A stretch of DNA of 64,000 nt, from the NCBI GenBank assembly GCA_016946835.1, contig JACVTC010000027.1:437501-501500 (forward strand). Reading direction: 5' to 3'. Below the pieces are notes generated by a model, which saw only the letters and a list, made by a program, of their open reading frames with translations, had not been told where the DNA came from and made no database searches. Positions 40,462-51,708 of this stretch are shown in pieces (the first letter of the stretch is position 1; every line of letters starts with the position of its first letter). The translations under genes and the position numbers were made by a program. This stretch comes from Neocallimastix lanati (nom. inval.). Taxonomy: Eukaryota; Neocallimastigomycota; Neocallimastigomycetes; Neocallimastigales; Neocallimastigaceae.

Positions 40462-40741
40462 TCTAGCTAATAAAGAGGTTAAAAAATTGAATATTCAATA
40501 AAAAAAAAAAAAAAAGGATAAGCATAGAGAAGACGATCAGGAATAGGAATAATGGGTTCAGAAGAATACCTGATTTCTATTATTAATTTATTAATTTATT
40601 ATTTTATACTGTTAAAAATTTGCGAATCCATAAAGTAAATCTTTCAATTTATTATTTTTTTAACAGGTGAAGTGTTGTGTAATCATATAAATAACCATTA
40701 AATAATCCGTATTATTATTATAGTTAATGCTTAAAATGAAA

Positions 40742-40858
40742 ATGCATATATGCTGTATGATTAACTCTACCCTGTTTATTTCAATAATATATGTAAAATG
40801 CCATCGTTAACCTCTTATGAATATATATTATAGCATAGTTTATACAGCATATATGCAT
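40742..40858. repeat. 17-bp inverted repeat, possible foldback element
   Basis: ATGCATATATGCTGTAT at 40742-40758 is repeated perfectly inverted at 40842-40858, with an 83-bp spacer. A degenerate third copy lies near 40927. It may be a small MITE remnant or a hairpin. Confidence 0.5.
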
Positions 40859-41517
40859 ATTGACATAATATCGTTTATATAATATTAATATATATGCGAT
40901 TATTGTATATTTGTATTTGAATGCCAATATATGCTGATATCTATCTATATATATATATGTATATAGTCGACATATCAAAATAAAAACTAAGTGATTTTTA
41001 AAAAATAAAAATAAAAATAAAAAAAAAAAAATTAGTAAATGAAGTTAAAAAAATAAAAAAATAAAAAATAAAAAATAAATAAAAATAAATTCTTTACTAT
41101 GATCTTATATTTTGAGATATATATATATACCCATATACCCATATATTTTTTTACATTATATTTATTTCATTTAGACTTCTAACCTAATGGAAAAAAAAAA
41201 TTTTTTTTTTTTTTTTTTTTTGCATAAAATTGGGTTTTTAATTTTGTATGATTCTCTATCGATGTCTAAAATATACTTTGTCATTATAATTATGAGTGAA
41301 TAAATGAAATTAATAATAATAGTAAATTATTATTTATAAAAAAAAAAAGTACCATAGCATAATTACATTAATCATCCAAATAAAAAAATAATAATAATAA
41401 TAATAATAAATAATAAATAATAAATAAAATAATATTTTAATTAATCATAAGAAATATAATGTAATAAAGAATAAATAAAAAGATAAGTTCAAAAAAAAAA
41501 AAAAAAAAAAAAAAAAA
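40859..41517. other. gene-free AT-rich spacer
   Basis: AT-rich DNA with poly-A runs leading into the LINE cluster; nothing else supported. Confidence 0.55.
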
Positions 41518-42130
41518 TTCGGTATGATGTATTTCTATGGATAGTAATATTGATCAACATTTAAATCTAAAATAATAAAAAAAAGTTAATATCTTTAAAA
41601 AAATAAGAAAAATAGTGTGGTTATCACACTAATCTATATAACTAAAACTCTCTCCCTGAAAAAAAAAAAAAAAAAAAAAAAAAGAAAGATGCTCAATTAA
41701 GTGAATTACTCTCTCTAGATTCTGTAAGCCGAACTGAACTATTAGTATTTTGTGTTTGTTTGAAGTATATTATATAATATAATATATATTATAAAATAGG
41801 ACTACTACTACTAAAATAGTATGGTTCCTAAGCCATATGGGATAAACGACATCAACATACTCTTTTAGTATTGAAGAATTACTAATTAAATTGATCAAAA
41901 AAAAAAAAAAAAAAAAGTTAACTCAAGAGACCTACTAATGATGATAGGTATTGTTTTATGGTAAAGATAACGTAGTAAGCCTCAACAATCTAAGGGAACA
42001 GTAGACCTCTCTTCCCCTTTCTCAGTGAACTTGTTTAAAGAATTTGTTCACTTAAAATGTCTCTATTCCTTCCCTAGTAGTATCGAATAGCAACTGTAAT
42101 AAGTAAATAGTAAATAGGACCCCCAAAAAA
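41518..42130 (-). pseudogene. LINE copy C, heavily decayed 3' end
   Basis: Parallels the 3' end of the intact copy at 44130-44570 position by position. GTATGATGTATTTC matches ACTATGTATTTC. AATAGTGTGGT is kept. ACGACATCAACATACTCTT stands for ACGACGTCGACGCTCTTGG. GATGATAGGTATTG matches ATGATAGGTATTG, and TTAAAATGTCTCTATTCC matches TTAAATGTCTCTGTTCC. Poly-A expansions and stops interrupt it, and no frame survives. It lies in the same orientation as copies A and B. The upstream limit is unclear. Confidence 0.7.
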
Positions 42131-42337
42131 AAAAAAAAAAATTATTGCTTCTGCTGTAATATTTGGGTTTTTTTTTTTTTTTTCCATCATCAACACCTCG
42201 GTACCAGGGGGAATTAAAGATGATCTTCCCTTAGTGGAATTTTCCCATAGTTAGGGTGATAAGACCCTGAAAGGGGATTAAATAATAAATTTAATTAATT
42301 AAACATATATATATATATTGTAAAACGTAAAACTAAT
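42131..42337. other. unassigned GC-richer patch
   Basis: About 42185-42285 has many C and G positions (for example CACCTCGGTACCAGGGGG and GACCCTGAAAGGGG) in otherwise AT-rich DNA. Short open runs exist on the minus strand (SSLIPPGTEVLMMEK). It may be more of LINE copy C or another repeat; I could not match it. Confidence 0.3.
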
Positions 42338-43962
42338 TTTTTTTTTTTTTTTTTTTTTTTTAGACTTAGAGAAAAACTTTATTTAATTTATAATAATAAT
42401 AAAATTACATGATTTTAAAGGAAAAAAAAAAAAAATAAAATACATGAAATAAAATATTATATATTATTAAATTATAAAAGTGCGTTAGAAGCAATAGCCT
42501 CTAATTTTTCCCATTCCTCGATAATAACACCACGTCCATTATTGTGAGTAATAATTTCAGTATTAGTGTTATCAATCGAATCTGTATCTGTCATTTCACC
42601 AGGAGGTGAAAATCCATGCCTTATCATTTCGACGTCGACGCTCTTGGCAACGGCAGATTCAATGGAATACCATTTCATCATCAAACTAAAAGATCGACAA
42701 ATTAATGGTATTGCATTTGTTAAAAACACCGCAATCCCCACAAAATACGGAACAGTTGACGAAGTTGAACTTTGTTTAAAAATATTGTCAACTAATTGTC
42801 TTTGTTCCCCATCATTAACTTTAATTTTTGAATATATTGAACGCCCACCAAGAAGAGCACTCAATATATAATAATAAATATTATTATTATAATCCTTTTC
42901 TGAATCTAAAGAAACATCCAAGGATTTTTGTTCAGTTATCATTGCAAACTTCAAAAAGAGATCATCTAGAAAAGGTAAAGATTTATTTCTGTAATTTTCC
43001 AATTCTTTACAGGCAAAGATCCAGTGAGAAAATCTAGGTACACTAACACCACAACAAGGGCAACAATTAGGGCAATCTTCTGAGACGATTTTTCTTTTAA
43101 TGGAAATACTAATGTCAAATTTAAAGCCACACCTAATTCAAGAAATCCAAAAGAATCCCAACTGATACTTAGGATATTGAAATGTTAAGTTTCTGATTTC
43201 TGAAATAAATCCAAAATCATTCTCCTTGTAAATAATTGCTTTTTTAGCTTTTGAGGGTTTGAAGACATCTCTTTCCCAATAAAACTTTTTTTTTTTTCAC
43301 TTGTTTTCTTACCATTTAATTTCTTATCCAAAGTCCTTGATTCTTTAGTCCATGAGTAATGTGACATAGTAGGAATATTATTAGTGAGATGATTAATAAT
43401 ACATGATGAATTTTTCCATTTTCTAAAGCATCGTAATTGAGATATATAACAAATAGCTGAAAGAGGAGGAATTCTCAATTCACGAGGAATATCATAGAAA
43501 CTAACATAAGATTTACGAGATTTAAGTCCATAACTCCTAATAAAGCAAATAAAGTCCTCTGTTAATAATTTTTTTGAGCTTTAGAGCATCTGCTCTTATT
43601 TTGAACCAAAGAGAGAAAGGAGCATAATATAAAACAAGACTAAGAATAAACGAAATTAAAACATATTTCTTCAATGGGAGAGGAATAGATTTATTAATAA
43701 GAAATCGAAAGTACGAAATTTAACTTGACATTTAAATTACTGTTTAATTTGGATTGTATAGGTTTCAGTGATAAAGATTCATCAAAAGGAATACCAAGAT
43801 AGGTATAGTTGTCAGTTTTAGGTAATTTGTTACTACCAATAAAGAAAGATGGATCTCCATAGTTTATCGGTTTAACAAAGTTAATCTGTTTTACAACAAG
43901 AGTAGCACACTTATTAATTCCAAAAGTCATTTCATTTTTAATAGCCCATTCATGAACTTTAT

Positions 43963-43966
<4 letters not shown>
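42338..43966 (-). pseudogene. LINE copy B, interrupted and frameshifted
   Basis: Non-LTR retrotransposon ORF2 3' part. From 43966 downward it parallels copy A: KVHEWAIKNEMTFGINKCAT and YTYLGIPFDESL (RT thumb side), then HYSWTKESRTLDKK, a Cys/His knuckle in another frame (CPNCCPCCGVSV...HWIFAC), and a complete C-terminus at 43002-42472 with AKSVDVEMIRHGF. At least two or three frameshifts separate the pieces. A poly-T run at about 42338-42361 is its poly(A) tail. Copy A is inserted into it at 43966. A remnant of the upstream part of copy B continues beyond copy A at about 47509-47545, reading NLNLKILNKVHEW across the junction. Confidence 0.85.
43955..43966. repeat. target-site duplication of LINE copy A, left
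   Basis: AACTTTATTCAA, directly before the poly-T (poly-A tail) of copy A. Identical to 47497-47508. Confidence 0.85.
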
Positions 43967-44004
<38 letters not shown>

Positions 44005-47000
44005 CAGGGAAGAGAATACACTTCCAAAAACTTTATTAAATTTTATTTTAAAAAATACATGTAGGTGAAAAGTACATTAGAAATTAAAAATAAAAAATTA
44101 AAAAATAAAAAATAAAAAATAAAAAAGCTCGAAAATACTATGTATTTCGGCAAGTTGTACTATGCGGGAATTTTACCCTTCCTATCAAATAAAAAAGAAA
44201 TAAAATTTAGAAGTAACATCCTTAAAATAGATAGTGTGGTGTCCACTAAACTCTCCCCGGATTCATCATTTATTGAGCTACTAGGGCGAGAATCACCCTT
44301 CGTAGTAATAGATGATAATCCTGTATTTTCATTATGCCTTATCAGTACGACGTCGACGCTCTTGGTTAAGTTTGATATTTTGCAATACCTATCAAATAAT
44401 AGCTCAAACGAACTACTTATGATAGGTATTGCATTTGTTAAGAATTCCGCCAAGCCCACAATTTTTGGAACAGGTGACTCAGATGAACCTTTGAAAAGTA
44501 GTTCATTTAAATGTCTCTGTTCCCCACTATCGAAATGTAGTTCATTTAAAACTAAAGTCCCACCAAGAAGGAACAAGTATATATAATGATTGATATCATC
44601 TTCAAAATCAGAAATAGAGTCATAGGAAGAAAGAGGATTCAACGCTCTAATCTTCCTAAGGAATAAAACATAGAGATCATCGATGAAATTTAAAGAATTC
44701 CATCTAAAAGATGCAAGAGCATCGCATTTAAAAATCCAATGTTCAAAAGATTGATTACCTTCACCACAACATGGGCAGGACTTTGGACAATCTTCTGAAA
44801 CTCTACCCATTCTAATAGCAATAGTAGTATTGTATTTATAACCACAGCGTAAACGTATAATCCACGAAAATCCTAAGTTGAATTGGGGATATTTTAAGCT
44901 AAGCATTATTATAGCTTTATTGTTTGAGAACTTGTTACTATCGTAGTTTTGACCTTTAATACCTTGAAATCTGGAAACTGATTTCCAGTAACGTTCTATA
45001 ATATCGTCATATTTTACACATTTATATTTTTTGATTTTTTTATATAGTGTTCTAGATTCTTTAGTCCAGGAATAATAAGGCATTTTGGGAATAGATTTAA
45101 TAAGATCCTTTATGATACAGTTTGATTTACTCCATTTTGCAAATGATTTAATCTGTAAGGCTGCGCAGATACCAGCAATAGGAGGGATGCTTAGATCTCG
45201 AGATAAAGCATAAGTACTCATTGTTGAATTATGTCTAATATAGTCATTGTTTTCTGTATTTGTTTTACCATTTTTAGAGAAGGAACCGATACACCAAAAT
45301 AGACCAGTATTAATTAATGTTTGAATTCTAGCCGTTCTAGATTTGTTTGAACCAAGTAAAGGAGAATAATAAATTACTTTACTAATAACAAAGGATTGAA
45401 GAACTTTTTTCTTGTATACAATAGGAATAAGTTTATTTGAAAAGAAACGTGTAAATGAAAGAAGGGATTTTCTAACTTTAAAATGCATGTGAGATATAAT
45501 GTGTTCTAGTAGGAGATCATCTGAAAAAGGAATACCAAGATAGACATAACTAGAAACTTTAGGAATATCATTCTTTCCTAAATAGAAGGTTGGATCACTA
45601 TAGTTTGGAGGAGGTTGGAAGTTCATTGGTTTTATAACCATAGTTGCACACTTTTCAATACCAAAAGTCATTTCATTTAAATTAGCCCATTTATGTACCT
45701 TTTTTAATAATTTTTCTAAATTTTTTGCACTTGGAGCAATGAGAACAACATCATCAGCAAAGAGTCCACCACAACACTTTTTTCTTCCAACATTAACACC
45801 ATACTTTTCACAGTCATTTAGTATATCATTGATGAATAAATTGAATAAGATTGGAGATAAAGGACAACCTTGACGAACACCTCTTTTAATAGGAAATTCA
45901 TTTGATAACATTGAAGCAAATCGAGCACGTGCTTTAGATGAAGTATATAAATTACAAAGAAAATCAAAACATTTACCGCGTACTCCATAGTGATATAATT
46001 TAGTAAGAATGTTAAAAATAGGAACTGAATCATAAGCTTTTTTAAGATCTAAAAAAGCTAAATATGTGAATTTTCCTTGGAATTTTCTTCTTTGACAAAT
46101 TTCTCTAACGGAAATGAATAAACTAATGCATTCTTCGCGGTTGCGAAATCCAAATTGTTCAGGTCTAATGAAATTGTGTGAGAGTGCGTAAGTAGATATT
46201 CTATCTGTTATAATTTTTGAAATGATTTTTAGTCCAACGTTAATGAGAGAAATACCTCGATAATTACTACAATCTGATAGGTCACCCTTCTTAGGAATTG
46301 ATACAATAGAAGCTGAGTTCCATTTTTTAGGAAATGACCCATTCCATATTTTATTAAATATCAATTTTAGACACTTTCCAGCAGCAGGATGTGATTCTAG
46401 TAATTCTTCGTTACAAAAAAGAGCTTTGTAGAATTCAATCGGAATACCATCGGGGCCGGGTGCTTTGTTATTTTTCATCGATGAAATAGTTTTTTTAATA
46501 TCTTCAATCGTAATAGGACCATTTATATTCCAGGTAGTGGATCTAAGACTAATATTCCTTAAAGCATGATTCCAGTAATTACGATTAAGGCTGTGACCTG
46601 AGGGATCCGAAGCAAGATCTTTATAATATTCAGCCCATCTATCTAATTGCTTTGAAGGAGAGATAATATCTTGACCAAACTTAGATTTAATGCAAGTAAG
46701 GGAGGTAGATGAATATGATGGTTTAGCCATTTTCTTTAAACATCTCCAACCATTTTTGAAATCTTTATTCAAAAAATAATTACCTATTTTTACTATATTA
46801 GCCTTAAATCTAGCAGAACGAAATTTACTCTTAGTTTTCTTGATTAATTTGTAAAGTTTTTCATATTTATTAAATTGTTCAAGGTAATTATCAACATTTT
46901 CACAATTAAAGTAAGGCTTAATATTCCGAAATGCAATATGTTTTTCATGAGATAGTTTTTTAATGTAATAAGGACAATGAAAAGCAGAGCCCTTTAAATT

Positions 47001-47496
47001 TGTTGGAATAAAAGCCTTAATATCTTTCCCGATATTATTTGCTGTATTGATAAATTTTTCTACCATTTCATCAGCCGTAAGCGAATTGTAATGAGAATCA
47101 AGGTCATTTTCTAGGATTGAAAAATAATTATGTGATAAAATATCTGAATTTTTTGTTTTACAAATATGAGTTGACCATTTAGAAACTTTAGTAGGCCTTA
47201 TAAAACCATCGGAGAGAACTTTGTTGCAAGAAAGTAAAATAGGTTTATGATCAGAAATACCATAAAACGAAGTACAAACCGAGGTTTTATTAATATGGGA
47301 TGCCAAAGCCTCATTATAGATGACATGATCAATGCAAGATGATCTAGTACCTTTAGCATATGTAAATTGATTACCATATAAAGGAGCAATATACCAATTA
47401 GGAAAATTATTTGAAATGTATGTTTTGATCTTCTTTAATGACATGTTAAAGTCACCAACTAGGACAGCCGGAACATTTTTTCTATTGTGAAAACGT
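43967..47496 (-). mobile_element. LINE copy A, 5'-truncated, recent insertion
   Basis: A 3.53-kb non-LTR retrotransposon copy lying on the minus strand. Its 3' end is a 35-nt poly(A) tail (T run 43967-44001). Its 5' end is cut inside the endonuclease domain at 47496. A 12-bp duplication (43955-43966 and 47497-47508) brackets it. The 3' untranslated part carries an AAAAAAT-type repeat (about 44088-44128). It is inserted inside copy B of the same family. Confidence 0.9.
44160..47496 (-). CDS. LINE ORF2: endonuclease C-terminus, reverse transcriptase, zinc knuckle
   Basis: Open from the truncation point at 47496 (reading RFHNRKNVPAVLVGDFNM) to TAG at 44160. The first internal Met, at 47444, gives 1094 residues. 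GDFN, CIDHVIYN (about 37-44) and SDHKPIL (64-70) are the last motifs of an APE-type endonuclease. The reverse transcriptase has KAPGPDGIP (327-335), LDLKKAYD (Asp466), GVRQGCPLSP and FADD (562-565, catalytic Asp564/565), plus YLGIPF. The C-terminal part has a CPCCGEGNQSFEHWIFKC zinc knuckle. The family copies itself by nicking DNA and priming reverse transcription on the target. There are no stops or frameshifts, unlike copies B and C. It lacks the endonuclease N-terminus and any ORF1, so it cannot be autonomous. The exact LINE clade is not assigned. Confidence 0.92.
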
Positions 47497-47508
47497 AACT
47501 TTATTCAA
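47497..47508. repeat. target-site duplication of LINE copy A, right
   Basis: AACTTTATTCAA, identical to 43955-43966. Downstream of it the disrupted copy B resumes. Confidence 0.85.
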
Positions 47509-47545
47509 AATTTTTAAATTTAAATTATTATGATAAATAAAATTA
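47509..47545 (-). pseudogene. upstream stub of LINE copy B
   Basis: Reading the minus strand across the duplication gives NLNLKILNKV, which continues into KVHEWAIKNE at 43966. The equivalent place in copy A is NLEKLLKKVHKW. Copy B therefore extends at least this far before AT-rich DNA takes over. Its true 5' end is not resolved. Confidence 0.6.
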
Positions 47546-50500
47546 TTTTATTTAAAAAAAAAAATCTTTTTATTTTTAATGATTTTTTAATGATAAATAA
47601 AATACTTTATTAAAAATAAAAAAAAAAAATCTTTTTAATATAAAATATAAAATAAAAGATTATAATATTTAAATAAAGAAACACCCATCATGGAAATATA
47701 AAGTTCTAATGAAATCATTTTTTTTTTTTTTTTTTTTTTTTTTTTCTAAAAAATTTTATTTTTATTGCATTTAATTTTTTCTTTTTTTTTTTTTTTTTTT
47801 TCTTTTCCTATTTTTAATATATATATATTATAAATAAAAAAAAAAAAAAAAAAATTTATTAAATTACATGTTTTAAAATATTTTGTTGGTATTTTTATTT
47901 TTATTTTTATTCTATAGAATTGGTATCTTATTTTTATATATAATATTATATATTTAATTTTTTTTTTTTTTTTTATAATATTATTTAATCTAATAAGCTT
48001 ATTATAATATTTTTTATTCTATTTTGTTTATTTTAAATATTTAATTTTTATATTCTGTTTTGTCTATAAACTTAAAAATACGCTTTATTTTCTTTTATTT
48101 GAAATGTTATTTGTTTTTATAATTAATTTAAATTTAAAATAAATATTAAAAATATTGATTATTTTTTTTTTTTTTTTTTTTTTTAATTCAATTCGTTTTT
48201 TGGTTTAAAATTTTTAAGATATAAGAAAAATATAATAAGTAAACTGCGTAAATATAAAAATTGAAAAATAAAAAGAAAAAAAAATAAAAATTTTGAATTG
48301 AAAAATAAATAAAATATTTACTTTTTTATATTTTTTCTTATTCTTACTTTCATTAAATTAAATTATAATTTAATTTAATATTAAATTAAAAAAAAAAAAT
48401 TATAATAAATAAAAGTAAATAAAATGAAAACAGAATATTGATTTGTTATTTGCTTTTGTTGTTTTTATTTTTCTTATATATATGTGTATATATAAATAAA
48501 AACATTTATTGATATTTAAGAAAGAAAAAAAAATTTTTTTTTATTTTTAATAGAAATTATTATTAATAATAGCGCTTTTTCATTAATGATAATCTATTCA
48601 TATAAATAAAAAATATATAAATTTTTTCTTTCTTTTTTTAAATTATATATTTCTTTTTTATGCTTTTTTTTGTTTTTCGTTTTTGTTTTTGTTTTTGTTT
48701 TTAATTTTATTTTTTTTTAACAACGTTGTTTTGTTTTATTTAATTTGCTTTCTTTATAATATAAAAAGATATTTTATATTAATCAAAAGTTTTATAACTT
48801 GTAACTTTTAATCAATAGTAAAATCCTTTTAATTTATTATAAAAATTTTTTAATTATTTAATATTTTATTGAAAAGTATTCTTTGTATACTTTTTTTTTT
48901 GTTTGTTTGTTTGTTTGTTTTTGTTTGATTTTAATTTTTGATTTTTATATATATACAATTGTATGTATATATATATATTTTTACTTAATTTATAATTTTT
49001 ATAAAATTTATATTTATATTTATTTATAAAAAATATTGATATAATAAAAAAAATTTTTTTTTTGAATATATATATACTTTTTTTTTTCATTTTTTGAAAT
49101 TAATTTTATAAACATATGTAATTAATTACTTAATAGTTTGACAAAATGCATAAAATAAATTTCAAATAATTGAAAAATAAAAAAAAAAGTATGTATATAT
49201 ATATATATACGTATTTCCTTTATATTTTTTTTTACCCTTTATGTTTGTATTGTTACTATTCTACAAGATTAAGTAATAAAGTTTATTATATATATTTAAA
49301 ATTTTTGGAAATATCCATAAATTTTAAGTTGTTTATATATAATATATTTGTTTTTCAATTTTTCAATTTTTTTTTTAATTGTGTTTATATTTGTTTTGTT
49401 TTTTATTTTGTTATTTGTGTTTTTTTTTTTTTTTTTTTTTTTGTTATTTTTGTTTTGTTTTGTTTTATTTTATTTTCTATTAAAAAAATAAATTTTTTAA
49501 CAATTAGATAAAAAATAATATATTAATATTGTTTTTATTTTAAAAAATTTATATATTTATACTTTTAATACTTATATATATATTAAAAATAAAGAATGCT
49601 TTCCACTTACTTTCTTAATTTTTTTTTTTTTTTTTTTTTTTACTATTTAAGAAAAAAAAAATACCATTCTATAATTACTTCCTATTAAATATAATATATA
49701 AATTAATATAAGTTAGCTTTAATTGTATATTATTATTAATAATACATACTATTATCTCTAAAGAAAAGAAATAAACTATCTTAATGTATTACACTTTAAA
49801 TATATTCTTAGTAATTATATATATACTAATATCCCCATATTAATTTTCTTTAATAAAATGTTCTTTTTTTTTTTTATTTAAATCTCATACTTTTTTTATA
49901 ATAAAAAATTTTCATATATATTTACTAGAATAATTATATATATATATATTTTTTTCTATTTACTGTTTAATATTATATTTATCAAAAATATAATAGAATA
50001 ATATTTTTGTATAGTAATTTTTTTTCTACTTTTTGTTTAATCTTATATTTATCAAAAATATAATATATTATTTTTTTAGTTATTATTTTTGTTTTTGTTT
50101 TGTTTTTTTTTTTAAAAAAAAAATTTCCAATACATAAAATGGAAAAGAAAAAAAAAATTTACATGTTTTATATAAAAATATTTAGATAAATATATCAATT
50201 ATTTTATCTTTTCATTAATTTTTATATATTTACAATGTAATTCTTTTTTTTACTATCATTATTATTATTATTATAACTATTATTATTATAACTATTATTA
50301 CTCTTCTTTTATTTAATAAAATAAAAGAGAATTACTGATTAATATTTCTAGGGGATTATATGTATATATTATTTACTTTTCATAGATTTAGAATATCGTT
50401 TATAAGCAAATAAACTATTTATAAATACTATTCTAAACTACTTATAAATTATATTTAAAATTTAAAGTGTAATATATTCCTTAAAATATTATATTAAATT

Positions 50501-51708
50501 ACTGATAATTTTTCTTTTTTTAAATTTTTTGCTTGTTTAATAATTATTTTCTTTCCTTTTCTTTTTTTTTTTTTTTACTCTATTGATTATTTATTATTAT
50601 TACTATTAAACTAAATATATATTATTAAATAAAAAATAAATTGAACTTTAATATTAACCTTTTCTAATATGAAATTGTGGTGATTTATTTCACTACTCTT
50701 TCTTTCTATATAGGAATTTTTCTCTATATTTTCATTTATACCTTCTTTCTTTCTTTTTTTATATGAATTTCATTTTAAAAAAAATTTTAAAACTTTCTAA
50801 ATGTATAAATGCTACGTTCTATGTTCTATGTTCTATATTTTCTCTATTTTTTTTTAAAAACCTCATTGGAATGCATAAAAATAAAAATATTAACTTTATA
50901 AAAAAAATTTCTTAAAAAACTTTTTTTTTTTTAAAAATGGCTAGATTTAATTTTTTTTGATTTTATTTACTACGCCTCAAATAGTAAATAAAATAATTTC
51001 TATTCCATTTCAAACTTTTTTTTTAAATATAATTCTATAATTTTTTTTTTTAATTTAAATAATTAAAAATGAAATGTTGTTGAATTTTAAAATAAAAAAG
51101 AAAATATTGTTGTTGAATATATAAAAATATTATTAAATAAATGTTATAAATTGTTTAATTGAATTTTTTTTTTGTTGAATAAATTATATAAGTTGAATGA
51201 TTATCATAAAACTTTCTATATTTTAATCACTAAAAAATAACATTTTAAACTCACTTGATTTAGTTTTGTTTGTATAATAATATAAATATATTTAATTTAA
51301 ATATTTCAAAATATTGATAAAAATATAGGGTTGATTTTAATTGTTATAATATAATTTTTGTTTTTTAATTGTTTAATTCTAAAATATAAAATAAATTAAT
51401 AACCCAGAAAAAAAAATTTTAATGATAAAAAAGGTAAGGATTGTTAAGTAAATATTGAAATTAATAAAATAAATTAAAATATAATAATATAAAATAAATT
51501 AAATTAAAATAAAATAATAAGATTAAGATAAGATCAAATAAAAAAAAATATTTATTGATAATAAAAAAAATTAATTAAATATTTAAATATTTAACTCTAT
51601 TTTTTTTTTATCACCCTTATAAATATTTTTTTCATTTCTTTTTTTCTTTTTCTTATTATTACTTTATTTTATTTTTTATTTTAATTTTAATTTATATTTT
51701 AATTTATT
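47546..51708. other. gene-free AT-rich spacer
   Basis: Poly-T and poly-A runs, a TTTG repeat (about 48899-48928), and short ATTCTATGTTCTA-type repeats near 50815. T-rich frames here (for example about 49170-49511) are composition artefacts. This is the 3' flank of the HSF gene. Confidence 0.65.

Noticed and set aside
40781-40978. 65-codon minus-strand frame
   Set aside because: It overlaps the inverted repeat and AT repeats, with no coding bias or neighbouring exons.
42566-43037. Plus-strand frames over LINE copy B
   Set aside because: Antisense of the LINE ORF; the minus strand carries the recognisable motifs.
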